Positions 1 through 5,423 are shown, counted from the first letter of the stretch. The stretch is DNA of 5,443 bases from Candidatus Melainabacteria bacterium (GCA_016209785.1 JACQVM010000342.1:1-5443), one strand, 5' to 3'. Numbers and translations are program-made. Notes: a model not told the origin generated them from the sequence alone.

Positions 1-430
1 CCTGGATCTTGCAGCCCAAAGAAGAAGCTGAATAGAACTGAACGAACACAGGAATCTTAGCCTCGAAGATTTCCTGCTCGTAGTTCTGCTCGTTGATCTC
101 AAGACTAGAATCGGTAACCTTGGAACTTGGACTGGTGCTCACCTGGATCTTTTCCTGGCCCCGAATCACCTCAATGGTTCTCGGCGTACTCTCGGCAGGC
201 TCCTCTTGTATAGGAACCTGAATCCGCTGCTTTCCACGGATAACCTCGATGGTCTTAGGCTGTTCATCCGGCGACTCATCAGGAACAGGGACTTCAATCC
301 TTTCGGTGCCACGAATAATCTCGATGGTTCTGGGTCCATCGTCCGCGGCAGCCCCATTGGGCACCACAACAAGACCAAACAGAGCACCAACTAGCACTAA
401 CTGAGAGCATATGCTGCCCTTGATGCACAT
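1..430 (-). CDS. Secreted protein with three 25-residue repeats and a thioredoxin-like domain with degenerate active site (3' end outside window)
   Basis: The frame is open from ATG at 430 to the window edge (143 codons visible). The start is supported by AAAGGA 9 nt upstream. Residues 1-29 look like a signal peptide: a short basic start, a hydrophobic core LVLVGALFGLVVVP, and a possible signal peptidase site after AAA at 27-29. Residues 33-99 hold three copies of a P-R/K-TIE-V/I-IRG-xx-R/K-I-E/Q-V motif with an exact 25-residue period. From about residue 112 the protein resembles the beginning of a thioredoxin domain: NYEQEIFEAKIPVFVQFY matches the usual NFEQEV..A..PVLVDFW pattern. At the active site, where WCGPCK is expected, it reads SSLGCK, so the first Cys is Ser137 and only Cys140 remains; the buried Asp before the site is Gln131. 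It is probably exported and not an ordinary disulfide reductase. It is the last visible gene of the six-gene operon. The fold assignment rests on about 30 residues, so it is moderate. Confidence 0.8.
   Translation of the reverse strand, partial: MCIKGSICSQLVLVGALFGLVVVPNGAAADDGPRTIEIIRGTERIEVPVPDESPDEQPKTIEVIRGKQRIQVPIQEEPAESTPRTIEVIRGQEKIQVSTSPSSKVTDSSLEINEQNYEQEIFEAKIPVFVQFYSASSLGCKIQ
134..331 (-). repeat. Three in-frame 75-bp-period coding repeats
   Basis: The units lie at 284-331, 209-256 and 134-181, each encoding about 16 conserved residues with 25-residue spacing. The conserved core is TIE-V/I-IRG. The DNA copies have diverged at third positions while the protein motif is kept, and the acidic, Pro-rich linkers between them differ. 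This pattern suggests an old duplication held by selection on the protein, not a recent DNA repeat. Confidence 0.9.
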
Positions 431-446
431 ACGATACGTTCCTTTC

Positions 447-466
447 GAAGCACGCCTTAGTGCTTC
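447..466 (-). promoter_or_regulatory. Perfect 7-bp hairpin just upstream of the thioredoxin-like gene's ribosome binding site
   Basis: GAAGCAC and GTGCTTC form a perfect 7-bp stem around a 6-base loop. On the minus strand the stem ends immediately before GAAAGGA, the Shine-Dalgarno of the gene starting at 430. No T-run follows, so it is not an intrinsic terminator for this operon. It could affect mRNA processing or translation of the downstream gene; that role is inferred. Confidence 0.45.
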
Positions 467-495
467 TTTACTTCAGAACAAGTGGATGTTATACG

Positions 496-657
496 TTAGG
501 GTTTTGGAGCCTCAGACATCTTTTTCAGCAGGCTCTCAATTTTCTCTGAAGAGCCGGCAAGTCTTTCAAGAGCTCCGCCAATTCGCTGTAGATCTCTAGC
601 AATGACAGACACAAGCCACATGGCCACCACAATTGAAACAAAAAACTCAGCGCTCAT
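496..657 (-). CDS. Small single-pass membrane protein (53 aa), function unknown
   Basis: ATG at 657 to TAA at 496-498 gives 53 codons, preceded by AGGTGG 7 nt upstream, which supports translation. Residues about 4-20 (EFFVSIVVAMWLVSVIA) form one hydrophobic segment. The remainder, RDLQRIGGALERLAGSSEKIESLLKKM, has leucine and isoleucine at helical spacing and could be an amphipathic helix or short coiled coil. The basic residues follow the membrane segment, so the positive-inside rule would put the C-terminal part in the cytoplasm. It lies between two operon members, 69 bases after the preceding gene and 65 before the next start. I recognise no family. Single-pass scaffold or regulator peptides and small phage lysis proteins have this general layout, but nothing here decides between them. 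Confidence 0.65.
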   Translation of the reverse strand: MSAEFFVSIVVAMWLVSVIARDLQRIGGALERLAGSSEKIESLLKKMSEAPKP

Positions 658-726
658 TTCTTGCCCACCTGGCTTTCTTTTGTAGATCAGTCAGCAAGAA
701 AAGCTTCTTAGGATTGTCTACATGTC

Positions 727-990
727 CTAGCAGGAAAAGCGACCATGCTTAGCACGGAAATCAGCCACCCACTTGGTCATTTCTGGCCTGCCCCTAACTT
801 CTCCTTCTCCGCCACAGGAGAGGTATCTCACGAAAGCAGACGCATATTCTCGCAAGGGAACATCGCCAGGAAGGAGGTCATCTGGGTACATGAGGCAGAT
901 GTCCAGTACCTTGGCGAGATGGTCTTCACCATAAGACAGCTTGGAAATGAAGAACTTGCAGAGCTCCACAAAACGTTCTTGCTTGGTCAC
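727..990 (-). CDS. Hypothetical protein (87 aa), predicted soluble and mostly helical
   Basis: The start is GTG at 990, supported by AAAGGTGAG six bases upstream; the stop is TAG. No in-frame ATG gives an equally good ribosome site. The product has no signal peptide or membrane segment. It looks mostly helical, with an N-terminal stretch ERFVELCKFFISKL, a central acidic YPDDLLPGDVP turn region, a Gly-rich segment CGGEGEVRGRP around residues 59-69, and a basic C-terminal end finishing in Cys87. The four cysteines (11, 32, 59, 87) are widely spaced and do not form an obvious metal site. I do not recognise a family. It starts 24 bases after the stop of the Cys-rich gene, so it is probably co-transcribed with it. 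The strong ribosome site and operon position are the main reasons to accept it. Confidence 0.65.
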   Translation of the reverse strand: MTKQERFVELCKFFISKLSYGEDHLAKVLDICLMYPDDLLPGDVPLREYASAFVRYLSCGGEGEVRGRPEMTKWVADFRAKHGRFSC

Positions 991-1014
991 GATTGCTCAC
1001 CTTTCAGTTGGTCC

Positions 1015-1236
1015 CTACCGTCGCCAGAGAGGATCATCATCTGGGTCTAAATAGGTTGGCTGTTCTTCAGTTGGTTTTCTTTCCAGCAAAGGATCATCAT
1101 CTTCACCAGGCTCAAGATGACTTGGTGGAGACGGCTTTGCCCCGTAATCCCCAAGAAGGCCCTTCACCAGACACACCCTCACAATCAAGCACTGCTTGCA
1201 GCCAACTGCGGCAGCAACCGGACAAATGGTTGGCAT
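1015..1236 (-). CDS. Small protein with four N-terminal cysteines and an acidic DDDPL-repeat tail (73 aa)
   Basis: ATG at 1236 is preceded by AAAGGAGA at good spacing, and the stop is TAG at 1015-1017. The N-terminal part carries cysteines at 5, 13, 16 and 22 (C-x7-C-x2-C-x5-C) inside a short hydrophobic stretch. This arrangement could bind zinc or an iron-sulfur cluster, or form disulfides if exported; which one cannot be told from sequence. After a GDYGAKPSPP linker, the C-terminal half is acidic and Pro-rich and contains two related units, LEPGEDDDPLLER (41-53) and LDPDDDPLWRR (63-73). The tail is probably disordered and could serve as a binding motif. The gene begins 15 bases after the stop of the HEAT-like gene, consistent with one operon. 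I do not recognise a named family. Confidence 0.7.
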   Translation of the reverse strand: MPTICPVAAAVGCKQCLIVRVCLVKGLLGDYGAKPSPPSHLEPGEDDDPLLERKPTEEQPTYLDPDDDPLWRR

Positions 1237-1251
1237 TAGATTCTCCTTTAC

Positions 1252-1821
1252 TTACTGCCCTGTCTCACGTAGCCTCTGCTCCCGTTTGCGCTCAGAGACC
1301 CTTGCAGCCTCGCGCACCTCTTGGTTGATGTCTCCCTTAGCTCTGTCAATGATGACCACTGCTTCTGAACTGTTGAACTCTCCAGCAGCATTTACAATGC
1401 AGATCTTCACCAACAAGGTCAACTCATAGATGAGCCCTTCACGCAGTGCCTGGAGCATGGCAGCAACCTCAGGTGCTGTCCGGTGAGTTACAACCCTATA
1501 ATGACGCCTGCTTGCTACCGCACCAAAGACTCCTGCAATAGCACACCGCACCCGGGGATCAACGTCTGCTCGCATCACCCCAGAGAGCTTTCGTACTTCA
1601 TCAATGGTCGGCCTTTGCAGCGTTGCTGACAAAACACCTGCGGCTTGAATTCGTTCTTCTGGATAGGCACTCTGCAGCAACTGCCAAACATCCTCGCCAG
1701 CGCCATTGGGCAAATATCCTCTAGCTCCTCGGGCAAGATATGATTCACAGCAAAGCACAGCAACAGAACTAGTCAACATGACTACGGTGACTGCAATGAA
1801 TGTGCAGGCGAGTCTACTCAT
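1252..1821 (-). CDS. Membrane-anchored or exported HEAT-like repeat protein (189 aa)
   Basis: ATG at 1821 overlaps the TAA of the preceding gene by one base (TAATG). Its Shine-Dalgarno GGAGGTGAG (1827-1835) lies in the last codons of that gene, so translational coupling is likely. Residues 1-25 contain a hydrophobic segment (FIAVTVVMLTSSVAVLCC) that may be a signal peptide or an N-terminal anchor. The Cys24-Cys25 pair follows Val-Leu, which is a poor lipobox, so a lipoprotein is possible but not well supported. The rest is helical and fits HEAT-like repeats: about 43-68 (YPEERIQAAGVL), 72-104 with the typical DPRVRCAIAGVFGAVA, 115-147, and 149-185 with NQEVREAARV. HEAT repeats form curved helical surfaces for protein contacts, so a scaffolding role outside the cytoplasm is inferred. 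The C-terminal end is very basic (SERKREQRLRE). The partner is unknown. Confidence 0.75.
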   Translation of the reverse strand: MSRLACTFIAVTVVMLTSSVAVLCCESYLARGARGYLPNGAGEDVWQLLQSAYPEERIQAAGVLSATLQRPTIDEVRKLSGVMRADVDPRVRCAIAGVFGAVASRRHYRVVTHRTAPEVAAMLQALREGLIYELTLLVKICIVNAAGEFNSSEAVVIIDRAKGDINQEVREAARVSERKREQRLRETGQ

Positions 1822-2048
1822 TACTTCTCACCTCCGTCAATTTGCTCCTTAACTACAAAACACACAAGAAGCACCAACAGTGCCTCGTAAATAATCAACT
1901 CGCTCTGCACCAGAAGCCCAGCAATCGTTAAAGCTACTGCAATGCAAAACAAGTACTCGACACGCCGCCTTAGTGGGGCAATTTCCAAAGAGCAAACAAC
2001 TATGACAAGTACACCTGCCAGCATAAGGATAACATCGATGAGGTGCAT
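1821..2048 (-). CDS. Small three-helix membrane protein (75 aa), first gene of the operon
   Basis: I choose ATG at 2048. AGGGAG ends 9 nt before it, whereas an in-frame GTG at 2054 would sit only three bases from that site. The protein is almost entirely hydrophobic, with probable membrane helices at residues about 3-19, 32-48 and 51-66. The Arg27-29 cluster between helices 1 and 2, together with a charged C-terminal end (KEQIDGGEK), suggests both the loop and the C-terminus are cytoplasmic and the N-terminus is outside. The last codons contain the ribosome site of the next gene. Small three-helix proteins include some phage holins and accessory subunits of membrane complexes. No muralytic enzyme is visible nearby, so I do not call it a holin. 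Function unknown. Confidence 0.7.
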   Translation of the reverse strand: MHLIDVILMLAGVLVIVVCSLEIAPLRRRVEYLFCIAVALTIAGLLVQSELIIYEALLVLLVCFVVKEQIDGGEK

Positions 2049-2063
2049 GACCACTGGCTCCCT

Positions 2064-2089
2064 TTTAAGCTCACATCGTGAGACTTAAA
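2064..2089 (-). promoter_or_regulatory. Strong imperfect hairpin in the 5' leader, abutting the operon's first ribosome binding site
   Basis: TTTAAGCTCAC and GTGAG(a)CTTAAA form 11 base pairs around the 3-base loop ATC, with a single unpaired A at 2083. In the minus-strand transcript the stem ends directly at the AGGGAG used by the gene starting at 2048. There is no U-run, so it is not a terminator. It could be a regulator's palindromic DNA operator, an mRNA-stabilising structure or a translation control element. The structure is seen; the role is inferred. Confidence 0.5.
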
Positions 2090-2167
2090 TCTCTAAGACA
2101 GCAGCACATAGAATTAGTTTAGAAGCTAAAACAACCTGTATGTTTATAGGAGAAAATAATCATCACA

Positions 2168-2197
2168 ACAGTAAGCCTAGATTAAAAAGGCAGTCAA
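2168..2197 (-). promoter_or_regulatory. Candidate sigma-70-type promoter for the six-gene operon
   Basis: On the minus strand TTGACT (2192-2197) lies 18 bases from TACTGT (2168-2173): a near-consensus -35 with a -10 that keeps the conserved first, second and last bases. It would give a leader of about 110 bases containing the 2064-2089 hairpin. A competing -10, TATAAA at 2143-2148, has only a poor -35. The assignment is tentative. Confidence 0.3.
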
Positions 2198-2230
2198 GCG
2201 TTTATCTTTGTTTCTCGGCAAATGTTTCGT

Positions 2231-2284
2231 TTGACGCATCTCGTCGTCTTGTCAATATGCACAGTTTGGCTAGTCTGATGTGCA
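2231..2284. other. Intergenic inverted repeats between the regulator pair and the small-gene operon
   Basis: Just after the stop of the second regulator gene there are two short inverted repeats: TGCACA/TGTGCA (2258-2263 and 2279-2284) and TTGAC/GTCAA (2231-2235 and 2251-2255). Neither is followed by a T-run on the minus strand, so no intrinsic terminator is visible for the regulator transcript, and read-through into the next operon is possible. Either repeat could be an operator, but both are short enough to arise by chance. Confidence 0.25.
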
Positions 2285-2287
2285 ACT

Positions 2288-3817
2288 CTATGAATTGGCA
2301 ACCTTCAAAACAACGTTGAGAAGTTTGTGCATGCCTGCAAGGATTTTCTCCTCGGGCATCCGTAAAAAGTTAAGGCACAGTCCAGATTTTGGCTTACTAG
2401 CAAAAAAGTATGGTGACAGTGGAATAATACCAATCTTTTCAGCAAGTGCACGCTCAAACACAAGGAGATCATCAATACTTTCATCAAACCACAATGCTTG
2501 TAAGAAACCAGCTTTTACTGGCGAGTAGTTAACAAGTCCATCCGGCCAATGCTTTAGCGCATCGATAAGAGCCTTTCGTCTACGTCGGCCAGCCTCAGTT
2601 ACTTTTAACAGGTGCTCATCAAACAGTCCTTCTGCAAACAACCTTAGCGCTAATGCTTGGGTCACTACAGATGGATGTCGTTCTGTAAGCCACTTAGCCC
2701 TAAAAAATGTCTTTTGCAAATTTGCTGGAACCAAGGCAAATCCAAGGCGCAACGCTGGCGTTATAAGATGTGAAAAAGACCCTGTGTACAAAATCTGAGT
2801 GGATTGCTTTTGCCTTTTTGCAAGACCATAAAGTGAAGCTGGCACGCCTGTCTCATGCCAATAGTTAGATCCGTACGTGTCTTCCATAAGAATGACATCA
2901 TTTTCTTCTGCCCAACCCAACACCTTTTCACATGTAGCTTCACTAAATGTAGCACCAGTTGGGAAATTCCCAATGGTTATAAAATGAGCCACAGAAGCTG
3001 TCTTCACTGTTACAAGATGCTCAACATCAATGCCATCCTCATCTTGAGGAACATGAATAAGTTCAGCTCCTTGAACTTCATAGGCAAGCAAATCAGTAAT
3101 GCTTCCGGGCTCCTGTACTACAACCTCAGTGCCTGGGCTAACTAACAAACGAGCAGCCAAGTCACGTCCTTGTTGAGCTCCGGAAACAACAAAAACCTCT
3201 TCTGGAGCGCAGTTAAGATTTCTAGTCCGATTTAACCACATGGCAATCTCATGCCTAAGTGCAGGCAATCCACAAGCATCTGAGTATGTCTTGGGTACAG
3301 TCATACACTCTTTAGTCCACCGCACAAGAAAATCCTCCCAGCGTGGACTGTGTAAAAGATCAAGAGCAGATTCACCAATGGCCCGAAAATCATAGTCCGT
3401 CTCAAGATCCCACCAAGGATGGAAAGGATAGTCATTAAATGATTTGTTGGCATTTATGGCTTCACGGCTCCAGGACAGAGAAGCATTGAGCTCGTGAAAC
3501 TCGCCTACAAAAGTTGGTGTCGTAAACCTAACTTCTTCTACCGACAAGGTTTGCAAGGATGTAACACCAGAGTCGGCAACATAATTCCCAGAGCCATGTT
3601 TGGAAGTTACAAGCCCGTCAGCTACAAGCTGATCTAGTGCTTCCCGCACCGTAATGGTAGAAATTTGGAGCTGTCTTGATAATTCACGGATAGATGGTAA
3701 TTTTTCACCAGCAAGAAGATCGCCAGCTTCAATCAGCCTTTTAAGCTCCCCTGCTAACTGTTGATAGAGCGGGGTACGTGAAAAGACATCAAGACCAACA
3801 ACAATCTTATGCACCAT
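2288..3817 (-). CDS. MocR-type GntR regulator with aminotransferase-like domain lacking the PLP lysine (His350), second of a pair
   Basis: The 509-residue protein has the full MocR layout. A GntR winged helix spans about 14-82 (TPLYQQLAGELKRLIEAG, PSIRELSRQLQISTITVREAL, GLVTSKHGSGNYV), followed by a linker and a fold-type I aminotransferase-like domain from about 140 to the end. Recognisable family motifs are VVSGAQQ (211-217), NFPTG (284-288), MEDTYGSNY (311-319, keeping the Asp and Tyr that normally contact the cofactor) and the Arg of PALRLGF (354-360). In GSFSH (346-350) the Schiff-base lysine is His, codon CAT at 2768-2770. EDPGY is EPGS, with Ser239 for Tyr. Catalysis is therefore unlikely; noncovalent cofactor or ligand binding is possible. 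ATG overlaps the upstream gene by 11 bases. Its nearest purine-rich site, AAAGGAAG (3833-3840), is 15 bases away, too far for normal use, so reinitiation after the first gene is likely. An in-frame stop just upstream excludes longer starts. Confidence 0.9.
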   Translation of the reverse strand: MVHKIVVGLDVFSRTPLYQQLAGELKRLIEAGDLLAGEKLPSIRELSRQLQISTITVREALDQLVADGLVTSKHGSGNYVADSGVTSLQTLSVEEVRFTTPTFVGEFHELNASLSWSREAINANKSFNDYPFHPWWDLETDYDFRAIGESALDLLHSPRWEDFLVRWTKECMTVPKTYSDACGLPALRHEIAMWLNRTRNLNCAPEEVFVVSGAQQGRDLAARLLVSPGTEVVVQEPGSITDLLAYEVQGAELIHVPQDEDGIDVEHLVTVKTASVAHFITIGNFPTGATFSEATCEKVLGWAEENDVILMEDTYGSNYWHETGVPASLYGLAKRQKQSTQILYTGSFSHLITPALRLGFALVPANLQKTFFRAKWLTERHPSVVTQALALRLFAEGLFDEHLLKVTEAGRRRRKALIDALKHWPDGLVNYSPVKAGFLQALWFDESIDDLLVFERALAEKIGIIPLSPYFFASKPKSGLCLNFLRMPEEKILAGMHKLLNVVLKVANS

Positions 3818-5348
3818 ATAGCTTATTCAAAACTTCCTTTAGTTGGGACACACCTTCCCTAATCTTGTCTATTGGCAATGCACTAAAGTTCAACATAAGA
3901 CCTGGTCTGGCTGGCTTGGTAAGATAACAAGGTGAAACTGGCAACACACCTAGACGTTGCTCAAAACATCTGTCGAATACCTCAATGTCACTAATTTGTG
4001 CTGGAAGCCACACTGTCTGGTGTAAACCTCCTTTGACAGGCGTAAAGCAAATTAAACTTTGAGGCCACGTTTCAAGTTCTTGTAAAAGCAAATTGCGCCT
4101 TTGTTGACATACATCGTGCGCCTTTTGCAGGTGTTGTTCAAAAAAATCATCAACAAACAATCTCAGCACTAATTGCTGCACAATCGGCGATGTATACCTA
4201 TCACTCAACCATTTAAGACGAAAGGTTGCCTCACGCATTCTTCTTGGCACAACCATATATCCAACCCTCCAGGAAGGCATGATTGTTTGTGAAAAAGTGC
4301 CCAAGTAAATGGTTTGATCTGCCCCAGAAAAAGATTGAATTGCCGGTACTACACGGCTCTCGTATACAAACTCTGAGTTGTTGTCATCTTCAATAATGAT
4401 GGCATCATGTTCCTTTGCCCACTGTACAAGTCTCCGACGTCGTGTCGAGGACATGACTGCCCCAGTAGGGAACTGTGCCGATGGGGTCACATACAAAAGC
4501 TGCAACTTTGCCATCTTTTCCAGCTCGTCAACAACAAGACCAGATTCATCCACGGAAACAGGCACAAGTTCAGCTCCATAGGACTCAAACATCAATCTGG
4601 CAAATATGCTACCTGGCTCCTCAAAACCAACACGGGTACCAGGGTCGATTAAAAGTCGCGACACTAAATTTCGAGCTTGTTGCGCACCGCTAACAACAAA
4701 CACATCGTCTGCTGAACATTCTATGCCGCGAGAAAGTTTAAGCCAGGAAGCAATTTTTTCACGCAGCTCAAGAATGCCGGTTGAATTACGTTGTCCTGGC
4801 GAGTATCTGAGTGACTCGCGAGCCCATCTTAGAAGTATTTCCTCCCACTTGTGCCCAAGAAATAAATCAAATGGAGGTGTGCCGACACGAAAGTCAATAT
4901 CAACAGGTTCATCATAGCGTGCATAAAACTTTGTTTGATCAAAGCACCTGTCCATACGACAAGCCCACATTGCCGTGGCTTGACCGGATGTAGAGCTATC
5001 ATCAACATCGTATTCAAGAATTTTCAAACCAATTGAAACAGGGCTCTTTTTTCTTGAACCTACCGCAGCACCCCCTAACCACGATGCCCTTAAGTCTGCA
5101 GTCTGGGAAACATACGTGCCAGAACCACGCTTCAACTCCAGTAGCCCTTCCTCCACCAATTCATTGATAGCCCGACGCACCGTGGCAACAGACACATTGA
5201 GCTGTTTAGACAATTCTCGGACAGAGGGTAATTGCTCGCCTGGGGTTAACCTACCAGACACTATGAGGCGGCGCAGCTCAGAGCTAAGCTGCTCATACAA
5301 CGAAACAGAGGATGACTCGTCTAGCGATAACTCTAGCTTGCCGCTCAT
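3807..5348 (-). CDS. MocR-type GntR regulator with aminotransferase-like domain lacking the PLP lysine (Gln354), first of a pair
   Basis: The 513-residue protein has a GntR winged helix at about 15-82 (SVSLYEQLSSELRRLIVSG, PSVRELSKQLNVSVATVRRAI, GLLELKRGSGTYV), a linker of some 65 residues, and an aminotransferase-like domain to the C-terminus. Family motifs include VVSGAQQ (218-224), VTPSAQFPTG (287-296) and the Arg of PSWRVGY (358-364). The lysine of GTFSK is Gln354 (codon CAA at 4287-4289), and the usual EDDYDSEF is EDDNNSEF (320-327), so the cofactor-contacting Tyr is Asn323. EDPGY is EEPGS, with Ser247. It should dimerise and bind DNA like GabR or PdxR, but it cannot form the normal PLP aldimine; the effector is unknown. 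The start has only a weak ribosome site (GTGAG three bases upstream), yet the winged helix begins so near residue 1 that it is the best choice. The gene overlaps its paralogue by 11 bases, suggesting matched amounts of both. Confidence 0.9.
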   Translation of the reverse strand: MSGKLELSLDESSSVSLYEQLSSELRRLIVSGRLTPGEQLPSVRELSKQLNVSVATVRRAINELVEEGLLELKRGSGTYVSQTADLRASWLGGAAVGSRKKSPVSIGLKILEYDVDDSSTSGQATAMWACRMDRCFDQTKFYARYDEPVDIDFRVGTPPFDLFLGHKWEEILLRWARESLRYSPGQRNSTGILELREKIASWLKLSRGIECSADDVFVVSGAQQARNLVSRLLIDPGTRVGFEEPGSIFARLMFESYGAELVPVSVDESGLVVDELEKMAKLQLLYVTPSAQFPTGAVMSSTRRRRLVQWAKEHDAIIIEDDNNSEFVYESRVVPAIQSFSGADQTIYLGTFSQTIMPSWRVGYMVVPRRMREATFRLKWLSDRYTSPIVQQLVLRLFVDDFFEQHLQKAHDVCQQRRNLLLQELETWPQSLICFTPVKGGLHQTVWLPAQISDIEVFDRCFEQRLGVLPVSPCYLTKPARPGLMLNFSALPIDKIREGVSQLKEVLNKLYGA

Positions 5349-5367
5349 TAGCTCACATGAAAACTGG

Positions 5368-5423
5368 TTTGCAATTAGCAGACAATGTTATCACCCAATA
5401 AGAATCACTACCTTGAATGCAAA
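5368..5423. promoter_or_regulatory. Widely spaced TTTGCA/TGCAAA inverted repeat flanking the candidate regulator promoter
   Basis: TTTGCA (5368-5373) and TGCAAA (5418-5423) are inverted copies exactly 50 bases apart centre to centre. They bracket the candidate -10 at 5385-5393. Two half-sites on the same helix face would suit the head-to-tail dimer known for GabR-type proteins, which suggests autoregulation. The words are only six bases long, so chance is a real alternative. Confidence 0.2.
5385..5393 (-). promoter_or_regulatory. Candidate extended -10 promoter for the regulator pair
   Basis: The minus strand reads TGATAACAT: a TG dinucleotide, one base, then TAACAT (four of six consensus bases). 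There is no good -35 at 16-18 bases, as is common for extended -10 promoters. The predicted start point would leave a leader of about 30 bases before ATG at 5348. Confidence 0.3.

Noticed and set aside
166..390. Alternative minus-strand frame of 74 codons inside the thioredoxin-like gene
   Set aside because: It is a frame-shifted shadow. The frame from 430 has a ribosome site, a signal peptide and regular protein repeats.
745..1050. Plus-strand open frames of 60-111 codons opposite the small genes (for example 745-1050 and 993-1328)
   Set aside because: They lie antisense to minus-strand genes with good ribosome sites, lack coherent domains, and run across several of those genes.
1821..2048. 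Holin or phage lysis module
   Set aside because: The three-helix layout fits some holins, but no endolysin, spanin or phage structural gene is visible, and the neighbours carry signal-like sequences untypical of a lysis cassette.
2069..2076. GCTCACAT present both here, within the 2064-2089 hairpin, and at 5351-5358 just upstream of the first regulator gene
   Set aside because: An 8-base match between spacers of about 95 and 230 bases is quite likely by chance, and the 5351 copy lacks the second half of the palindrome.
2258..2284. Intrinsic terminator for the regulator transcript
   Set aside because: The stem is only 6 bp with a 15-base loop, and no T-run follows on the minus strand.
2288..5348. 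Genuine PLP-dependent aminotransferases
   Set aside because: The N-terminal GntR winged helix and family motifs show MocR regulators, and the catalytic lysine is absent from both.
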